64,000 nucleotides of DNA. It comes from Quisquiliibacterium transsilvanicum (GTDB lineage Bacteria; Pseudomonadota; Gammaproteobacteria; Burkholderiales; Burkholderiaceae_E). This document shows positions 25,968 through 34,137 of the stretch, piece by piece. How positions within the stretch are numbered: position 1 is the stretch's first letter; the number at the start of each line of letters is the position of its first letter. Below the pieces are notes generated by a model, which was not told where the DNA came from, ran no database searches, and worked only from the letters and a program-made list of their open reading frames with translations. The stretch covers positions 248,001 to 312,000 of the forward strand of contig NZ_JACHGB010000002.1 of the NCBI RefSeq assembly GCF_014202215.1, given 5' to 3'. The position numbers and the translations under genes are program-made.

Positions 25968-26768
25968 TCAGGCCTGGGCGGCGCGCGACAGCATGTAGGC
26001 CGCCAGCGCGAGCAGCACCACCGCGAAGACCTTGCGCAGCGTGGCGGTGGGCAGCGCATGCGCGGCGCGCGCGCCCAGCGGCGCGGTCAGCACGCTTGCC
26101 GAGGCAATGCAGACCAGCGCCGGCAGGTAGACGTAGCCGACCGAGCCGGGCAGGCTGAGTCCGCGTCCCGCCCAGATGTAGCCGAGCGTGCCGGCCAGCG
26201 CGATCGGGAAGCCGCAGGCCGCGCTGGTGGCCACCGCGTGATGCATCGGCACCTGGCGCCGCGCGAGGAAGGGCACGGTGATGAAGCCGCCGCCGGCGCC
26301 AAGCAGGGCCGACAGCGCACCGATCATGCTGCCGGCGCCGAACAGCAGGCCTTGCCCGGGCAGGGGCTTGTCGGCGGTGGCGGCGCCGGAACGGAGCATT
26401 TTCAGTGCGGAATAGCCGACGAAGACGCCGAAGAAGGCCGCGAGCCAACGGGCTGGCAGCCAGCCCGCGAGCTGCGCCGCGCACAGGGCGCCGAGCAGGA
26501 TGCCTGGCGCCAGCAGCCGCACCAGATCCCAGCGCACCGCGCCGCGCCGGTGATGGGCGCGCACGCTGGACATCGACGTGAAGACAATGGTGGTGAGCGA
26601 GGTGGCGATGGCCACCTTGACGGTTTCGGCGGCCGGGAATCCTTGCGCGCCAAGCAGCATGGTCATGAAGGGCACGGTGACCATGCCGCCGCCGATGCCC
26701 AGCAGGCCCGCGAGGAAGCCGGTGGCCGCGCCCAACGCCAGCAGGCCCAGGATCAGGGAAATGTCCAC
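25968..26768 (-). CDS. TauE/SafE-family sulfite/organosulfonate exporter-like permease
   Basis: A 266-residue membrane protein with about eight helices in two related halves. Each half has the family glycine motif (GFLAGLLGIGGGMVTVPFM near the N-terminus, GALSALLGAGGGFITVPFLA in the middle). It probably moves a small organic or sulfur anion across the inner membrane; the substrate cannot be read from sequence. It is the likely first gene before the WS/DGAT gene on the same strand, 26 bp apart, but a functional link is not obvious. Confidence 0.87.
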   Translation of the reverse strand: MDISLILGLLALGAATGFLAGLLGIGGGMVTVPFMTMLLGAQGFPAAETVKVAIATSLTTIVFTSMSSVRAHHRRGAVRWDLVRLLAPGILLGALCAAQLAGWLPARWLAAFFGVFVGYSALKMLRSGAATADKPLPGQGLLFGAGSMIGALSALLGAGGGFITVPFLARRQVPMHHAVATSAACGFPIALAGTLGYIWAGRGLSLPGSVGYVYLPALVCIASASVLTAPLGARAAHALPTATLRKVFAVVLLALAAYMLSRAAQA

Positions 26769-26880
26769 GTCGTCATCCGCTTGGCCGAAGGGCGGATGCT
26801 AGCACCGGGCGTGGACGCCGCAGTCATATGAGATTGGCGCCATCCGTGCCATGGCTGCGGGTCCGCGCCTGCGGCGGCCC

Positions 26881-26917
26881 GTGCAAACGAAGGGGGCGGT
26901 CGTTGCCGACCGCCCCC
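26881..26917 (-). terminator. Terminator of the 6S RNA transcript
   Basis: A perfect 11-bp stem, GGGGGCGGTCG with CGACCGCCCCC, around a 4-nt loop (26892-26917), followed on the minus strand by TTCGTTTG. It lies just past the 3' end of ssrS. Confidence 0.75.
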
Positions 26918-26920
26918 GGG

Positions 26921-27103
26921 AGAAGCGCCCCACCTGTGCCGGCAGACCAGCATCCTGAACCGTGTAGTTCAGAGCGGCCGCAGCAGGGGTCGCATCAGGT
27001 GCGTCCGGCGAAGGACGCTCTCAACAGCGATCCGCGGTCGCCGCGGCCTGGATGCATACATTGGTTCAAGGAATATATGGCCTGGATCGAACACTGCAGG
27101 GCG
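26921..27103 (-). ncRNA. ssrS: 6S RNA
   Basis: This non-coding segment lies directly downstream of zapA on the same strand, the classical site of ssrS in proteobacteria. On the minus strand it contains TTCCTTGAACCA and GCATCCAGG on the 5' side, TGAACTACACGGTTCAGGATG on the 3' side, and ends that pair (CGCCC with GGGCG), matching betaproteobacterial 6S RNA as I recall it. A TACAAT box (27114-27109) is the probable promoter and the strong hairpin at 26892-26917 the terminator. It binds RNA polymerase holoenzyme in stationary phase. Ends are approximate. Confidence 0.8.
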
Positions 27104-27150
27104 AGGCCATTGTACCGCGGCCCGCGCGTGCGCCCGGGCATTCCGAGGAT

Positions 27151-27456
27151 CTAGAACAGGCGTTCCTGACGCTCGATCTCCGCGTCGATTTCTTCCTTGA
27201 TGCTGCGGATGCGGCGGATGATGTCGCCGGTGGTGGTGGTGCCAGCGCCGGCCGCCGGGGCGCCGAGCAGTTCGTTGGCCAGCTGCAGCGCGGCCATCAC
27301 GGCGATGCGGTCGATGCCGGCGACGCGGCCGGAATCGCGCAGGGCGCGCATGCGCCCGTCCACCATGGAGACTGCCTCGAGCAGTCGCTCGCGCTGGTCT
27401 GGGCTCACCGCGAGCCGGTATTCGCGGTCGAGGATGCGGACGTCGATCTGTTCCAT
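27151..27456 (-). CDS. zapA: Cell division protein ZapA
   Basis: A 101-residue FtsZ-ring stabiliser. The N-terminal globular part (VRILDREYRLAVSPDQRERLLEAVSMVD) is followed by the helix RIAVMAALQLANELL and a C-terminal coiled coil (IIRRIRSIKEEIDAEIERQERLF). The length is normal. It starts 3 nt after the upstream coiled-coil gene and is followed by 6S RNA, the conserved order. Confidence 0.93.
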   Translation of the reverse strand: MEQIDVRILDREYRLAVSPDQRERLLEAVSMVDGRMRALRDSGRVAGIDRIAVMAALQLANELLGAPAAGAGTTTTGDIIRRIRSIKEEIDAEIERQERLF

Positions 27457-27459
27457 CGC

Positions 27460-27735
27460 TCAGTGCTCTCCGTCCTGGGCCTCGTCCTGCGTCTCGGCCC
27501 CGGGGGTCGGGAGCCTCGACAGGGCGGTTTCTACCTTCGCGCGGGCCTGGGCCATGCGGCCGTACAGCGCGCCCCGGGCGTCCATCGAGGCCGCGAGTTC
27601 GGCGCGAAGCTGTGCCTGGTCGGCGTGCAACTGCGCCTTGTCCGAGCGCAGCCGTTCGTTGTCTTCTGCGAGCCGGCGCACGAGCGCCAAGAGCTCGCGG
27701 GTGCGCTCGGCGAGCGTATCGAGTTCCTGATCCAT
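27460..27735 (-). CDS. ZapB-like small coiled-coil protein
   Basis: A 91-residue protein, almost wholly a coiled coil (LDTLAERTRELLALVRRLAEDNERLRSDKAQLHADQAQL) with a short acidic tail. Position upstream of zapA and composition match the small hypothetical protein usually found there (TIGR02449/ZapB-like). It probably acts with ZapA at the division septum. The start at 27735 is the first ATG of the helical region. The 5' flank up to 27837 is shared with the divergent dsbD gene. Confidence 0.75.
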   Translation of the reverse strand: MDQELDTLAERTRELLALVRRLAEDNERLRSDKAQLHADQAQLRAELAASMDARGALYGRMAQARAKVETALSRLPTPGAETQDEAQDGEH

Positions 27736-27823
27736 CAGGCGATGGTATGGATGCGCCCCCGGTGGGTCAAGTTGACAATGCCCGCGCAATGCCCGCGCGC
27801 CCGTCAAGGCTTGCCGATTCGGT

Positions 27824-27836
27824 TAGCATCCCGCCC
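27824..27836 (+). promoter_or_regulatory. -10-like box 7 nt before the dsbD GTG (possible leaderless start)
   Basis: TAGCAT at 27824-27829 is followed by exactly 7 nt and the GTG at 27837. The same spacing is seen before tonB, nadK and hrcA. There is no ribosome-binding site and no clear -35. Confidence 0.35.
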
Positions 27837-30203
27837 GTGAACAAGCTCCTCATGTTGCTGCTGGCCTGCTGGCTGGCGGTCTCCGGCGCCGTGGCGCAGC
27901 CGGTGCGGGTCGATGCGGTCGAGGCCGAACTGGTCGCGGCGAGCGACGCTGCGGTGCCTGGCGGCACGCTGATGCTGGGGCTGAGGCTGCGGCACGACCC
28001 CCACTGGCACAGCTACTGGCGCAACCCTGGCGACTCCGGCCTGCCGACACAGCTGGAGCTCGCTCTGCCCGCGGGCTGGTCCGCCGGCGAGATCGCCTGG
28101 CCGGCGCCGAAGCGCATCTTCATCGGGCCGCTGGCCAACTACGGTTACGAGGACGAGGTCCTGCTGCCGGTGCCGGTCCGCGTGCCCGCCGGCGCCGCGC
28201 CGGGCGAGGTGCGGATCACCGCCCGGGCGCAGTGGCTGATGTGCCGCGACGTCTGCATTCCCGGCGAGGCCGAGCTGGCGCTGCCGCTGCGGGTCGCACC
28301 CACGGCGGCGCCTTCGCCGCAGGCTGCTCTTTTCGAGGCGGCGATGGCGGCCGGCCCGCGCGAAGCGCTGCCGGTCCGGGTCGGGCTGGGCGATGGCGGG
28401 CGAGCCTCGTTGGCCTTCGGCCTCGCAGGCGTGCAGACGGCGGAGTTTTTTCCGTATGCGCCGGCGCTGGTTTCGGCGCCGGCACCGCAGCGCCTGTTCC
28501 GCCTGGACACGCCGGGCGCATCGGGCGCTCAGGACACGCCCGGTAGATGGCGGCTCGAGCTGGCGCTGGCCGAGGGGGTGGATCGCGCCGCGCTGGACAA
28601 GGGCGGATTCCTCGCCGGGCCGGTGGGCGTGATGAGGGTCGACGGCCGCCATTACGAGGTGGTGGCGGGTCCCGGCGAAGCGGGCGCGGGCGGGGTGCTG
28701 GTGGCGACCGCCGAGGGCAGGGACGAGTCGCGCGGCGCGCCGCAAGGGGGCGCGGCATCGCGCTTCCTCGAGGGGGTCGGCGGTGGCAGCTCCGCCCCGG
28801 CGCCCGGCGCGGTTGCGGCGCCGGGCGGCGGCCTGACGCTGGCGATGGCGGCACTGTTCGGGGTGCTTGGCGGGCTGATCCTGAACCTGATGCCCTGCGT
28901 GTTCCCGGTGATCGGCCTGAAGGTGCTGGGTTTCGCCGGCCACGGGGGCGCAGGCGCAGGCGGCGGCGAGGCCCGCCGCGGTGCGCTTGCGTTCGCCGCC
29001 GGCGTGCTCGCCTCGTTCTGGGTGCTGGCGGCGCTGCTGCTGGTGCTGCGCGGGGCGGGACAGGCGGTGGGCTGGGGCTTCCAGCTGCAGTCGCCTGCGT
29101 TCGTCGCTGCGATGGCGCTGCTGTTCGTCCTCATCGGCTTGAACTTCGCAGGCGTCTTCGAGTTCGGCCTGCGGCTGACCCGGCTCGGCGGCGCCGAGGC
29201 GGCGGTGGCCGGTCGCGGCGGGCTGGCGGGCTCCTTCGGCGCCGGGGTGCTCGCGGTGCTGGTCGCCACGCCCTGCACCGCGCCCTTCATGGGGTCGGCG
29301 CTGGGCTACACGCTGGGGCGCCCGGCTGTCGAGGTGTTCGTGGTGTTTGCCGCGCTTGCGCTCGGCATGGCGCTGCCCTATGTGATCCTGGGCTTCTTCC
29401 CGCGGGCGCTGGGCTGGCTGCCGCGCCCGGGGCGCTGGATGGAGAGCTTCCGCCAGCTGCTGGCCTTCCCGATGTTCGCCACCGTTGCGTGGCTGGCCTG
29501 GGTGCTCGGCCTGCAGGCCGGCGTGGATGCGGTGCTCGCGCTGGCGCTCGGTGCAGTGCTGGTCGCGCTGGCGGCCTGGCTCTATGGGCGCTTCGTGCAG
29601 GCTTCCGCAGGCAGCCATCGCCTGCTGGCCGGGGCGCTTGCGCTTGCGTCGCTGGCCTGCGGGCTATGGCTGGCGATGCCGGCGGCCGACGCGGGGCTCG
29701 CCCCCGCTGGCGGCGCCGAGCGCTCGCCGGGGGCCGGCGCAGCGTCCGGCACCGCGGGTGCGGCCGGAGCGTCCGGCACCGCGGGCGCATCCGGCACGTC
29801 CGGCACGTCCGGCACGTCCGGCACGTCCGGCACGTCCGGCACGTCCGGCGCGTTGCCGGTCGCCTGGGGTGTCTGGAGCGAGGCAGCGGTCCAGCAGGCG
29901 CGGGCCGCAGGCAGGCCGGTGTTCGTCGACTTCACCGCGGCGTGGTGCGTGAGCTGCCAGGTCAACAAGAAGCTGGTGCTCGAACGCGACCCGGTGGCCG
30001 GTGCGTTCGCGCGGCGCAACGTGGCGACGCTGCGCGCGGACTGGACGCAGCGCGACCCGCTGATCACAGAGGCGCTGGCCGCCCATGGCCGCAACGGCGT
30101 GCCGCTCTACCTGCTGTACCTGCCCGGCGAATCGCAGCCGCGCATCCTGCCGGAGATCCTCACTTCCGGGCTGGTGCTCGCCGCGCTCGCGTCGATCGAA
30201 TGA
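27837..30203 (+). CDS. dsbD: Thiol:disulfide interchange protein DsbD
   Basis: A 788-residue protein that carries electrons from cytoplasmic thioredoxin to the periplasm. After a signal peptide (1-20, ending AVAQ) comes a DsbD-alpha-like domain with CRDVC (near 137). A membrane domain starts near residue 330 with paired cysteines in LMPCVFPVIG and VATPCTAPFMG. A linker holds a 9-bp repeat (Ser-Gly-Thr)n at about 650-670, and a C-terminal thioredoxin-like domain has the active site AAWCVSCQVNKK. The GTG at 27837 fits the signal peptide best; an ATG at 27852 is an alternative. Likely clients are cytochrome c maturation and DsbC-type proteins. Confidence 0.9.
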   Translation: MNKLLMLLLACWLAVSGAVAQPVRVDAVEAELVAASDAAVPGGTLMLGLRLRHDPHWHSYWRNPGDSGLPTQLELALPAGWSAGEIAWPAPKRIFIGPLANYGYEDEVLLPVPVRVPAGAAPGEVRITARAQWLMCRDVCIPGEAELALPLRVAPTAAPSPQAALFEAAMAAGPREALPVRVGLGDGGRASLAFGLAGVQTAEFFPYAPALVSAPAPQRLFRLDTPGASGAQDTPGRWRLELALAEGVDRAALDKGGFLAGPVGVMRVDGRHYEVVAGPGEAGAGGVLVATAEGRDESRGAPQGGAASRFLEGVGGGSSAPAPGAVAAPGGGLTLAMAALFGVLGGLILNLMPCVFPVIGLKVLGFAGHGGAGAGGGEARRGALAFAAGVLASFWVLAALLLVLRGAGQAVGWGFQLQSPAFVAAMALLFVLIGLNFAGVFEFGLRLTRLGGAEAAVAGRGGLAGSFGAGVLAVLVATPCTAPFMGSALGYTLGRPAVEVFVVFAALALGMALPYVILGFFPRALGWLPRPGRWMESFRQLLAFPMFATVAWLAWVLGLQAGVDAVLALALGAVLVALAAWLYGRFVQASAGSHRLLAGALALASLACGLWLAMPAADAGLAPAGGAERSPGAGAASGTAGAAGASGTAGASGTSGTSGTSGTSGTSGTSGALPVAWGVWSEAAVQQARAAGRPVFVDFTAAWCVSCQVNKKLVLERDPVAGAFARRNVATLRADWTQRDPLITEALAAHGRNGVPLYLLYLPGESQPRILPEILTSGLVLAALASIE
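29790..29843. repeat. Six perfect 9-bp repeats (TCCGGCACG) in the dsbD linker
   Basis: Six identical units encode Ser-Gly-Thr repeats between the membrane and thioredoxin domains. Degenerate units (Gly-Thr-Ala-Gly-Ala-Ser) precede them from about 29740. Nine-base units keep frame when copy number changes. Confidence 0.9.
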
Positions 30204-30252
30204 GCGCCCCATGAGCGCCCTGTAAGGTTTCCGGAGCCCCGCGCGCCGGACG

Positions 30253-30258
30253 TATAAT
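30253..30258 (+). promoter_or_regulatory. -10 box of the btuB leader
   Basis: TATAAT in CGTATAATTC lies just upstream of the cobalamin riboswitch and about 60 bp after the dsbD stop. The -35 (TTTCCG near 30228) is weak. Confidence 0.6.
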
Positions 30259-30267
30259 TCGCCCCGC

Positions 30268-30490
30268 TTTCGGTGCCGTGCGAGCAGTCGCAGCGCGCGG
30301 TTAAACGGGAAACAGGGAGCGAAGCCGCCTCGCAGGCGGTTCAAGCCAACCTGTGCTGCCCCCGCAACGGTAAGCAGGCGCGCCGGGCCTTCAGGCCCAG
30401 CGCTGGTCGCGCCAACGCCACTGGAACGCCGGCACCCGCCGGCGCCCGGGAAGGCGGTGCGGCCGGGCCTGCCAGCCCGGATACCGGCCG
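30268..30490 (+). promoter_or_regulatory. Cobalamin riboswitch
   Basis: The leader of btuB has the conserved cobalamin aptamer elements in order: an early CGGTGCCGTGCGAG stem, GGGAAACAGGGAGCGAAGCC, the core GCTGCCCCCGCAACGGTAA (30354-30372), the B12 box GCCACTG (30417-30423) and the closing AGCCCGGATACCGGCC (about 30473-30488). Cobalamin binding is expected to lower btuB expression. Ends are approximate. Confidence 0.92.
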
Positions 30491-30568
30491 GAAGGGTTGG
30501 GCTCGACGTCCGCTGTGGCGCGCGAGTCCGTTTCCATCCACGGCGCCGAGCGGCGGGCTCGGGGCGGT

Positions 30569-30587
30569 GCGCATCCCAAGGATGCGC
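30569..30587 (+). promoter_or_regulatory. Hairpin next to the btuB ribosome-binding site
   Basis: GCGCATCC-CAA-GGATGCGC forms a perfect 8-bp stem whose 3' arm directly precedes GAAGGG, the btuB ribosome-binding site. It may be part of the riboswitch expression platform that controls ribosome access (inference). Confidence 0.5.
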
Positions 30588-30603
30588 GAAGGGTATTTCT
30601 TCC

Positions 30604-32442
30604 ATGTGTTCCTCAAGGCAGTTTCTGGCCGCGTCCCTGCTGACGCTGGCTCCGGTGCTGGCTGCGTACGCGCAGCCGCAATCCCTCGACCAGGTGGTGG
30701 TCACCGCGACCCGCAGTGAGCGGCCGGTGTCCGAGTCACTGGCCGACGTCACCACGATCGAGGCCGACGAGATCGCGCGGGCCGGCGCGGCCAGCGTTCC
30801 CGAGCTGCTGCGCGCGCTCGGCGGCGTCGAGATCTCGCACAACGGCGGCAGCGCGGGCCTGGCCGGAGTGTTCGTGCGCGGCACCAAGACCTCGCAGACC
30901 GTGATCCTGGTCGATGGCGTGCGGCTCGAGAATCCGACCTCGGCCACCGCCAACCTCGAGACTCTGCCGCTGGCGGCGATCGATCGCATCGAGATCGTCC
31001 GCGGTCCGATGTCCTCGCTGTACGGCTCCGGCGCGATGGGCGGTGTCATCCAGATCTTCACGCGGCAGGGGTCCGGCGCGCCGCGTCCCTTCGTGTCGGC
31101 CGCGGCGGGCAGCCGCGGCACCGCGCAGCTGCAGGCGGGCGTGTCCGGCGCGAGCGGCGCCACCCGCTATTCGCTGGCGGCCTCGGTCGACCGCACCGGC
31201 GGCTGGGACGTGACCTTTCCCTACAGCGGCAGCTACCAGCAGGACCGCGACGGCAACGGCCGCCGCAGCCTGACCGGCTCGCTGTCTCATTCCTTCGGCC
31301 ATGGCTGGGAGGCCGGCGCCAGCCTGCTGGTCAGTGACGGCCATGCGCGCTACGACGACGCCTGGTCGACGCCCGACAGTGCCCGCTTCGAGTACCGCAC
31401 CTCCGCGCTGAGCACCTTTCTGCGCGGGCGTCCGTCCGAGCGCTGGCAGACCGAGCTGCGGCTGGGCCAGACGCGGATCGACTACGACTACGACGCCTTC
31501 TCGTATTCGCCGCGCACCGCGTCGACCACGCTGACCTGGCAGAACTCGATCGCGCTGCCCGTGGGCAGCCTGCTGCTGGGCGCCGAGCAGCTGCGCCAGA
31601 CCATCGAGGGCGAGGGGCTGACGACGGGGCCCTACGCCTACCTGCGCGATTCGCGGCGCACCGATTCGGTGTTCGCCGGCTACGAGCTTGGCATCGACCG
31701 TCACCTGCTGCGCCTGCAGCTGCGCCGAGACCGGATCGAGACCGCGGGCAGCGAGACCTCGGGCACCGTCGCCTGGGGCTATCGGCTGACGCCGCAGTGG
31801 CTGGCCCGGGCGTCCTGGGCCAGCGCGTTCCGGGCGCCGACCTTCGACGACCTCTACAACCCCTTCGGGTCGAACCCGGACCTGCGGCCCGAGCGTTCGC
31901 GCGGCGGCGAACTGGCGCTCGAGTACCGCGCGGGCCCGACGCTGTTCAAGGCCACCGCGTTCTCGAGCCGCATCGACGATGCGATCGAGCTCGACGCGAC
32001 CTGGACGCCGCGCAACATCGATTCCGCGCGGGTCGACGGGCTCACGCTCGAAGGGCGCCACCGGATCGGCGCATGGACGCTGCGCGGCGCTGCGACCTTG
32101 CAGAATCCGCGCGGCGAGCGCTTCGACCCGGTCGGCGGCGACCTCGTCTCCGGGCAGCTGGCGCGGCGTGCCAAGCGTCACGCCAGCCTCGGGATCGACT
32201 GGCAGCCCGGCGCACTCCGCCTGGGTGCGGAGCTGGTGGCGCAGGGACGGCGCCGCGACAGCAACGACGAGGCGATGGCCGGCTATGGCCTGCTGGCGCT
32301 GACGGCCGGCTACCGGCTGTCGCAGGAGCTGGATCTGTTCGCGCGGCTGGACAACGTCGGCGACCGCGCCTACGAGACCGCCTGGGGCTACGCCTCGCAG
32401 CCGCGCACGCTGCTGGTGGGCTTCAACTGGCGGCCGCGCTGA
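30604..32442 (+). CDS. btuB: TonB-dependent vitamin B12 receptor BtuB
   Basis: A 612-residue outer-membrane receptor (E. coli BtuB is 614). A signal peptide at 1-24 (ending AYAQ) is followed by a TonB box near LDQVVVTATR. The plug domain contains VFVRGTKTSQTVILVDGVRLENPT and IEIVRGPMSSLYGSGAMGGVIQI, and the 22-strand barrel ends in the aromatic PRTLLVGFNWRPR. GAAGGG precedes the ATG at 30604. A cobalamin riboswitch lies directly upstream, which fixes the substrate class. btuF follows after 5 nt; energy would come from the TonB-ExbBD set 6 kb downstream. Confidence 0.93.
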   Translation: MCSSRQFLAASLLTLAPVLAAYAQPQSLDQVVVTATRSERPVSESLADVTTIEADEIARAGAASVPELLRALGGVEISHNGGSAGLAGVFVRGTKTSQTVILVDGVRLENPTSATANLETLPLAAIDRIEIVRGPMSSLYGSGAMGGVIQIFTRQGSGAPRPFVSAAAGSRGTAQLQAGVSGASGATRYSLAASVDRTGGWDVTFPYSGSYQQDRDGNGRRSLTGSLSHSFGHGWEAGASLLVSDGHARYDDAWSTPDSARFEYRTSALSTFLRGRPSERWQTELRLGQTRIDYDYDAFSYSPRTASTTLTWQNSIALPVGSLLLGAEQLRQTIEGEGLTTGPYAYLRDSRRTDSVFAGYELGIDRHLLRLQLRRDRIETAGSETSGTVAWGYRLTPQWLARASWASAFRAPTFDDLYNPFGSNPDLRPERSRGGELALEYRAGPTLFKATAFSSRIDDAIELDATWTPRNIDSARVDGLTLEGRHRIGAWTLRGAATLQNPRGERFDPVGGDLVSGQLARRAKRHASLGIDWQPGALRLGAELVAQGRRRDSNDEAMAGYGLLALTAGYRLSQELDLFARLDNVGDRAYETAWGYASQPRTLLVGFNWRPR

Positions 32443-32447
32443 CGCGG

Positions 32448-33386
32448 ATGCGGCATTGTCTTGCCCGGATGCTGCTGGCTGCGGCAGTCGCGGCCGGGGG
32501 CTCCGTGCGGGCGGATGCCGGTGGCGCAGCCGCCGCCCCTGCGCCGAAGCCACCCGCGCTGCGCCTGGTCGACGACTGGGGGCGCAGCGTGGCGCTGGCC
32601 GGCCCGCCGCAGCGGATCGTCTCGATGGCGCCGCATGCCACCGAGCTGCTGTTCGCGGCCGGCGCCGGGCCGAGGGTGGTCGCGGTGGACCGCAGCAGCG
32701 ACTTCCCCGCCGAGGTGCGCGCGCTGCCACGGCTTGCCGCCCATCCCCGTCCGGATCCGGAGCGGCTGCTGGCGATGCGCCCCGACCTGGTGGTGCTATG
32801 GGGGGCAGCCGTCGGGCGGGATCTCGTCGATCGCCTCGAGGGCTTCGGGGTGCGGGTCTTCGTCTCCGAGCCCAAGGGACTCGATGACGTGGCCGGCACG
32901 CTCGAGCGCTTCGCGCTGCTGGGCGACGACCCGCGGCGCGGCCGCGACGAGGCGCGCAGTTTCCGGCAGGCGGTGGCCGCGCTGCGCGCGCGTCATGCCG
33001 CAGGCGCACTGGTGCCGGTGTTCGTCCAGGTCTGGGCCCGGCCGCTGATCACGCTGTCCGACCGCGACAGCTTTGCCGACGTGCTGCGCACCTGCGGCGC
33101 GCGCAATGTGTTCGGCGCCGAGCGGATGGCGGCGCCGCAGGTCGGCGCCGAGGCGGTGCTGCGTCTGGCGCCGCGCCTGGTCGTGGCCTTCGGCGGCGAG
33201 CGGGCCGAAGCTGCGCGCGACACCTGGACCCGGCTCGGCCTGCTGGCGCCCGATGGCCCGGCCGGCTTCGTTCAGCTGAGCGGGGCGATCCAGCGCCCCA
33301 CGCCGCGGATGCTCGCGCCGATGAAACTATTGTGCGAGGCGGTCGAGGCGACCCGGTCCGGTCTGCCGCCGGCGGCCGGCAGGTAA
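32448..33386 (+). CDS. btuF: Cobalamin ABC transporter substrate-binding protein BtuF
   Basis: A 312-residue periplasmic protein: signal peptide (1-23, ending VRADA), then a Pro/Ala stretch and a helical-backbone binding fold. Family blocks are RIVSMAPHATELLFAAGAG, VVAVDRSSDFPAEVRALPRL and RPDLVVLWGA. It starts 5 nt after btuB with a weak ribosome-binding site and so shares the riboswitch-controlled transcript. No btuC or btuD permease/ATPase genes are in the window; they must lie elsewhere or be shared. Confidence 0.88.
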   Translation: MRHCLARMLLAAAVAAGGSVRADAGGAAAAPAPKPPALRLVDDWGRSVALAGPPQRIVSMAPHATELLFAAGAGPRVVAVDRSSDFPAEVRALPRLAAHPRPDPERLLAMRPDLVVLWGAAVGRDLVDRLEGFGVRVFVSEPKGLDDVAGTLERFALLGDDPRRGRDEARSFRQAVAALRARHAAGALVPVFVQVWARPLITLSDRDSFADVLRTCGARNVFGAERMAAPQVGAEAVLRLAPRLVVAFGGERAEAARDTWTRLGLLAPDGPAGFVQLSGAIQRPTPRMLAPMKLLCEAVEATRSGLPPAAGR

Positions 33387-33500
33387 AATTCCCGCTCCAG
33401 GGCCGGTTCCGTGACGGGACCGTTCGCCCCGGAGCCGGTCCCGCCAAGGGGCCTTCCGCCGGCCGCGTGGCGCCGGCGCTTCACAAGCAGGAGCCTCCGG
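33384..33500 (+). promoter_or_regulatory. Promoter and structured leader of the ParA-like gene
   Basis: TAAAAT (33384-33389) overlaps the btuF stop and could be a -10 box. The following ~110 nt contain complementary GC-rich segments (such as GGACCG with CGGTCC) that can fold. I do not recognise a known RNA class. Confidence 0.35.
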
Positions 33501-34124
33501 ATGCCCGTCGTCGCGGTCGTGAACCCGAAGGGAGGCGTCGGCAAGACGACGCTGGCCACCAACCTCGCCGGGGCCTTCGCTGCCCAGGGTCATCGCACCA
33601 TGCTCGGCGACCTCGACCGGCAGCAGTCCTCGCGCGACTGGCTCTCGCTGCGTCCCGAAGGCCTCGCTCCGATCGAGGGCTGGGACGAGGCCGGCGAGGG
33701 CGGCCTGCGCAGGCCGCCGGCCGGAGTCACCCACGTGGTGCTGGACACGCCGGCGCAGATCGAGGCAAGCCGTCTTGCCGAAGTCCTGAAGCTGGCCGAC
33801 CGGGTGCTGCTGCCGATGCAGCCCTCGATGCTCGACGTGCTCGCGATGCAGCGCTTCCTGCGGGAACTCGAGCGCGCGCTGCGCGGCCGCGCCCGGCTGC
33901 ATGGCAGGGTCGGGGTGGTCGGCATGCGGGTCGACGCGCGCACGCGTGCAGCGGAGGAGCTCGAACGCTTCCTGGCTGGGCTCGGCCTGCCGGTGGTCGC
34001 CACCTTGCGCGACACGCAGAACTACGTCCAGCTCACGGCCCACGGCCTGACCCTGTTCGACCTGCCGCCGCAGCGCGTGGAGCGCGACCTCCAGAGCTGG
34101 GAGCCGCTGCTGCGCTGGCTCTGA
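33501..34124 (+). CDS. ParA/MinD-like ATPase (orphan)
   Basis: A 207-residue deviant Walker ATPase. It has NPKGGVGKTTLATNLAGAFA at the N-terminus (deviant Walker A), DLDRQQSSRDW (A') and VVLDTPAQIE (Walker B region), and it ends in a short helical C-terminus. There is no N-terminal HTH, so it is of the small ParA/MinD type that positions cellular cargo. CAGGAG precedes the ATG at 33501; an extension to 33411 is unlike the family. No parB or parS is adjacent. It lies 13 bp before a TldD-like gene and may be in one operon with it. Confidence 0.85.
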   Translation: MPVVAVVNPKGGVGKTTLATNLAGAFAAQGHRTMLGDLDRQQSSRDWLSLRPEGLAPIEGWDEAGEGGLRRPPAGVTHVVLDTPAQIEASRLAEVLKLADRVLLPMQPSMLDVLAMQRFLRELERALRGRARLHGRVGVVGMRVDARTRAAEELERFLAGLGLPVVATLRDTQNYVQLTAHGLTLFDLPPQRVERDLQSWEPLLRWL

Positions 34125-34137
34125 GGAATCCCCGGAC

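Noticed and set aside
29740..29850. Short-period repeats considered as a CRISPR array.
   Set aside because: The 9-bp units are contiguous with no spacers and lie in frame inside dsbD. The 15-, 18- and 33-bp arrays elsewhere are also in-frame coding repeats.
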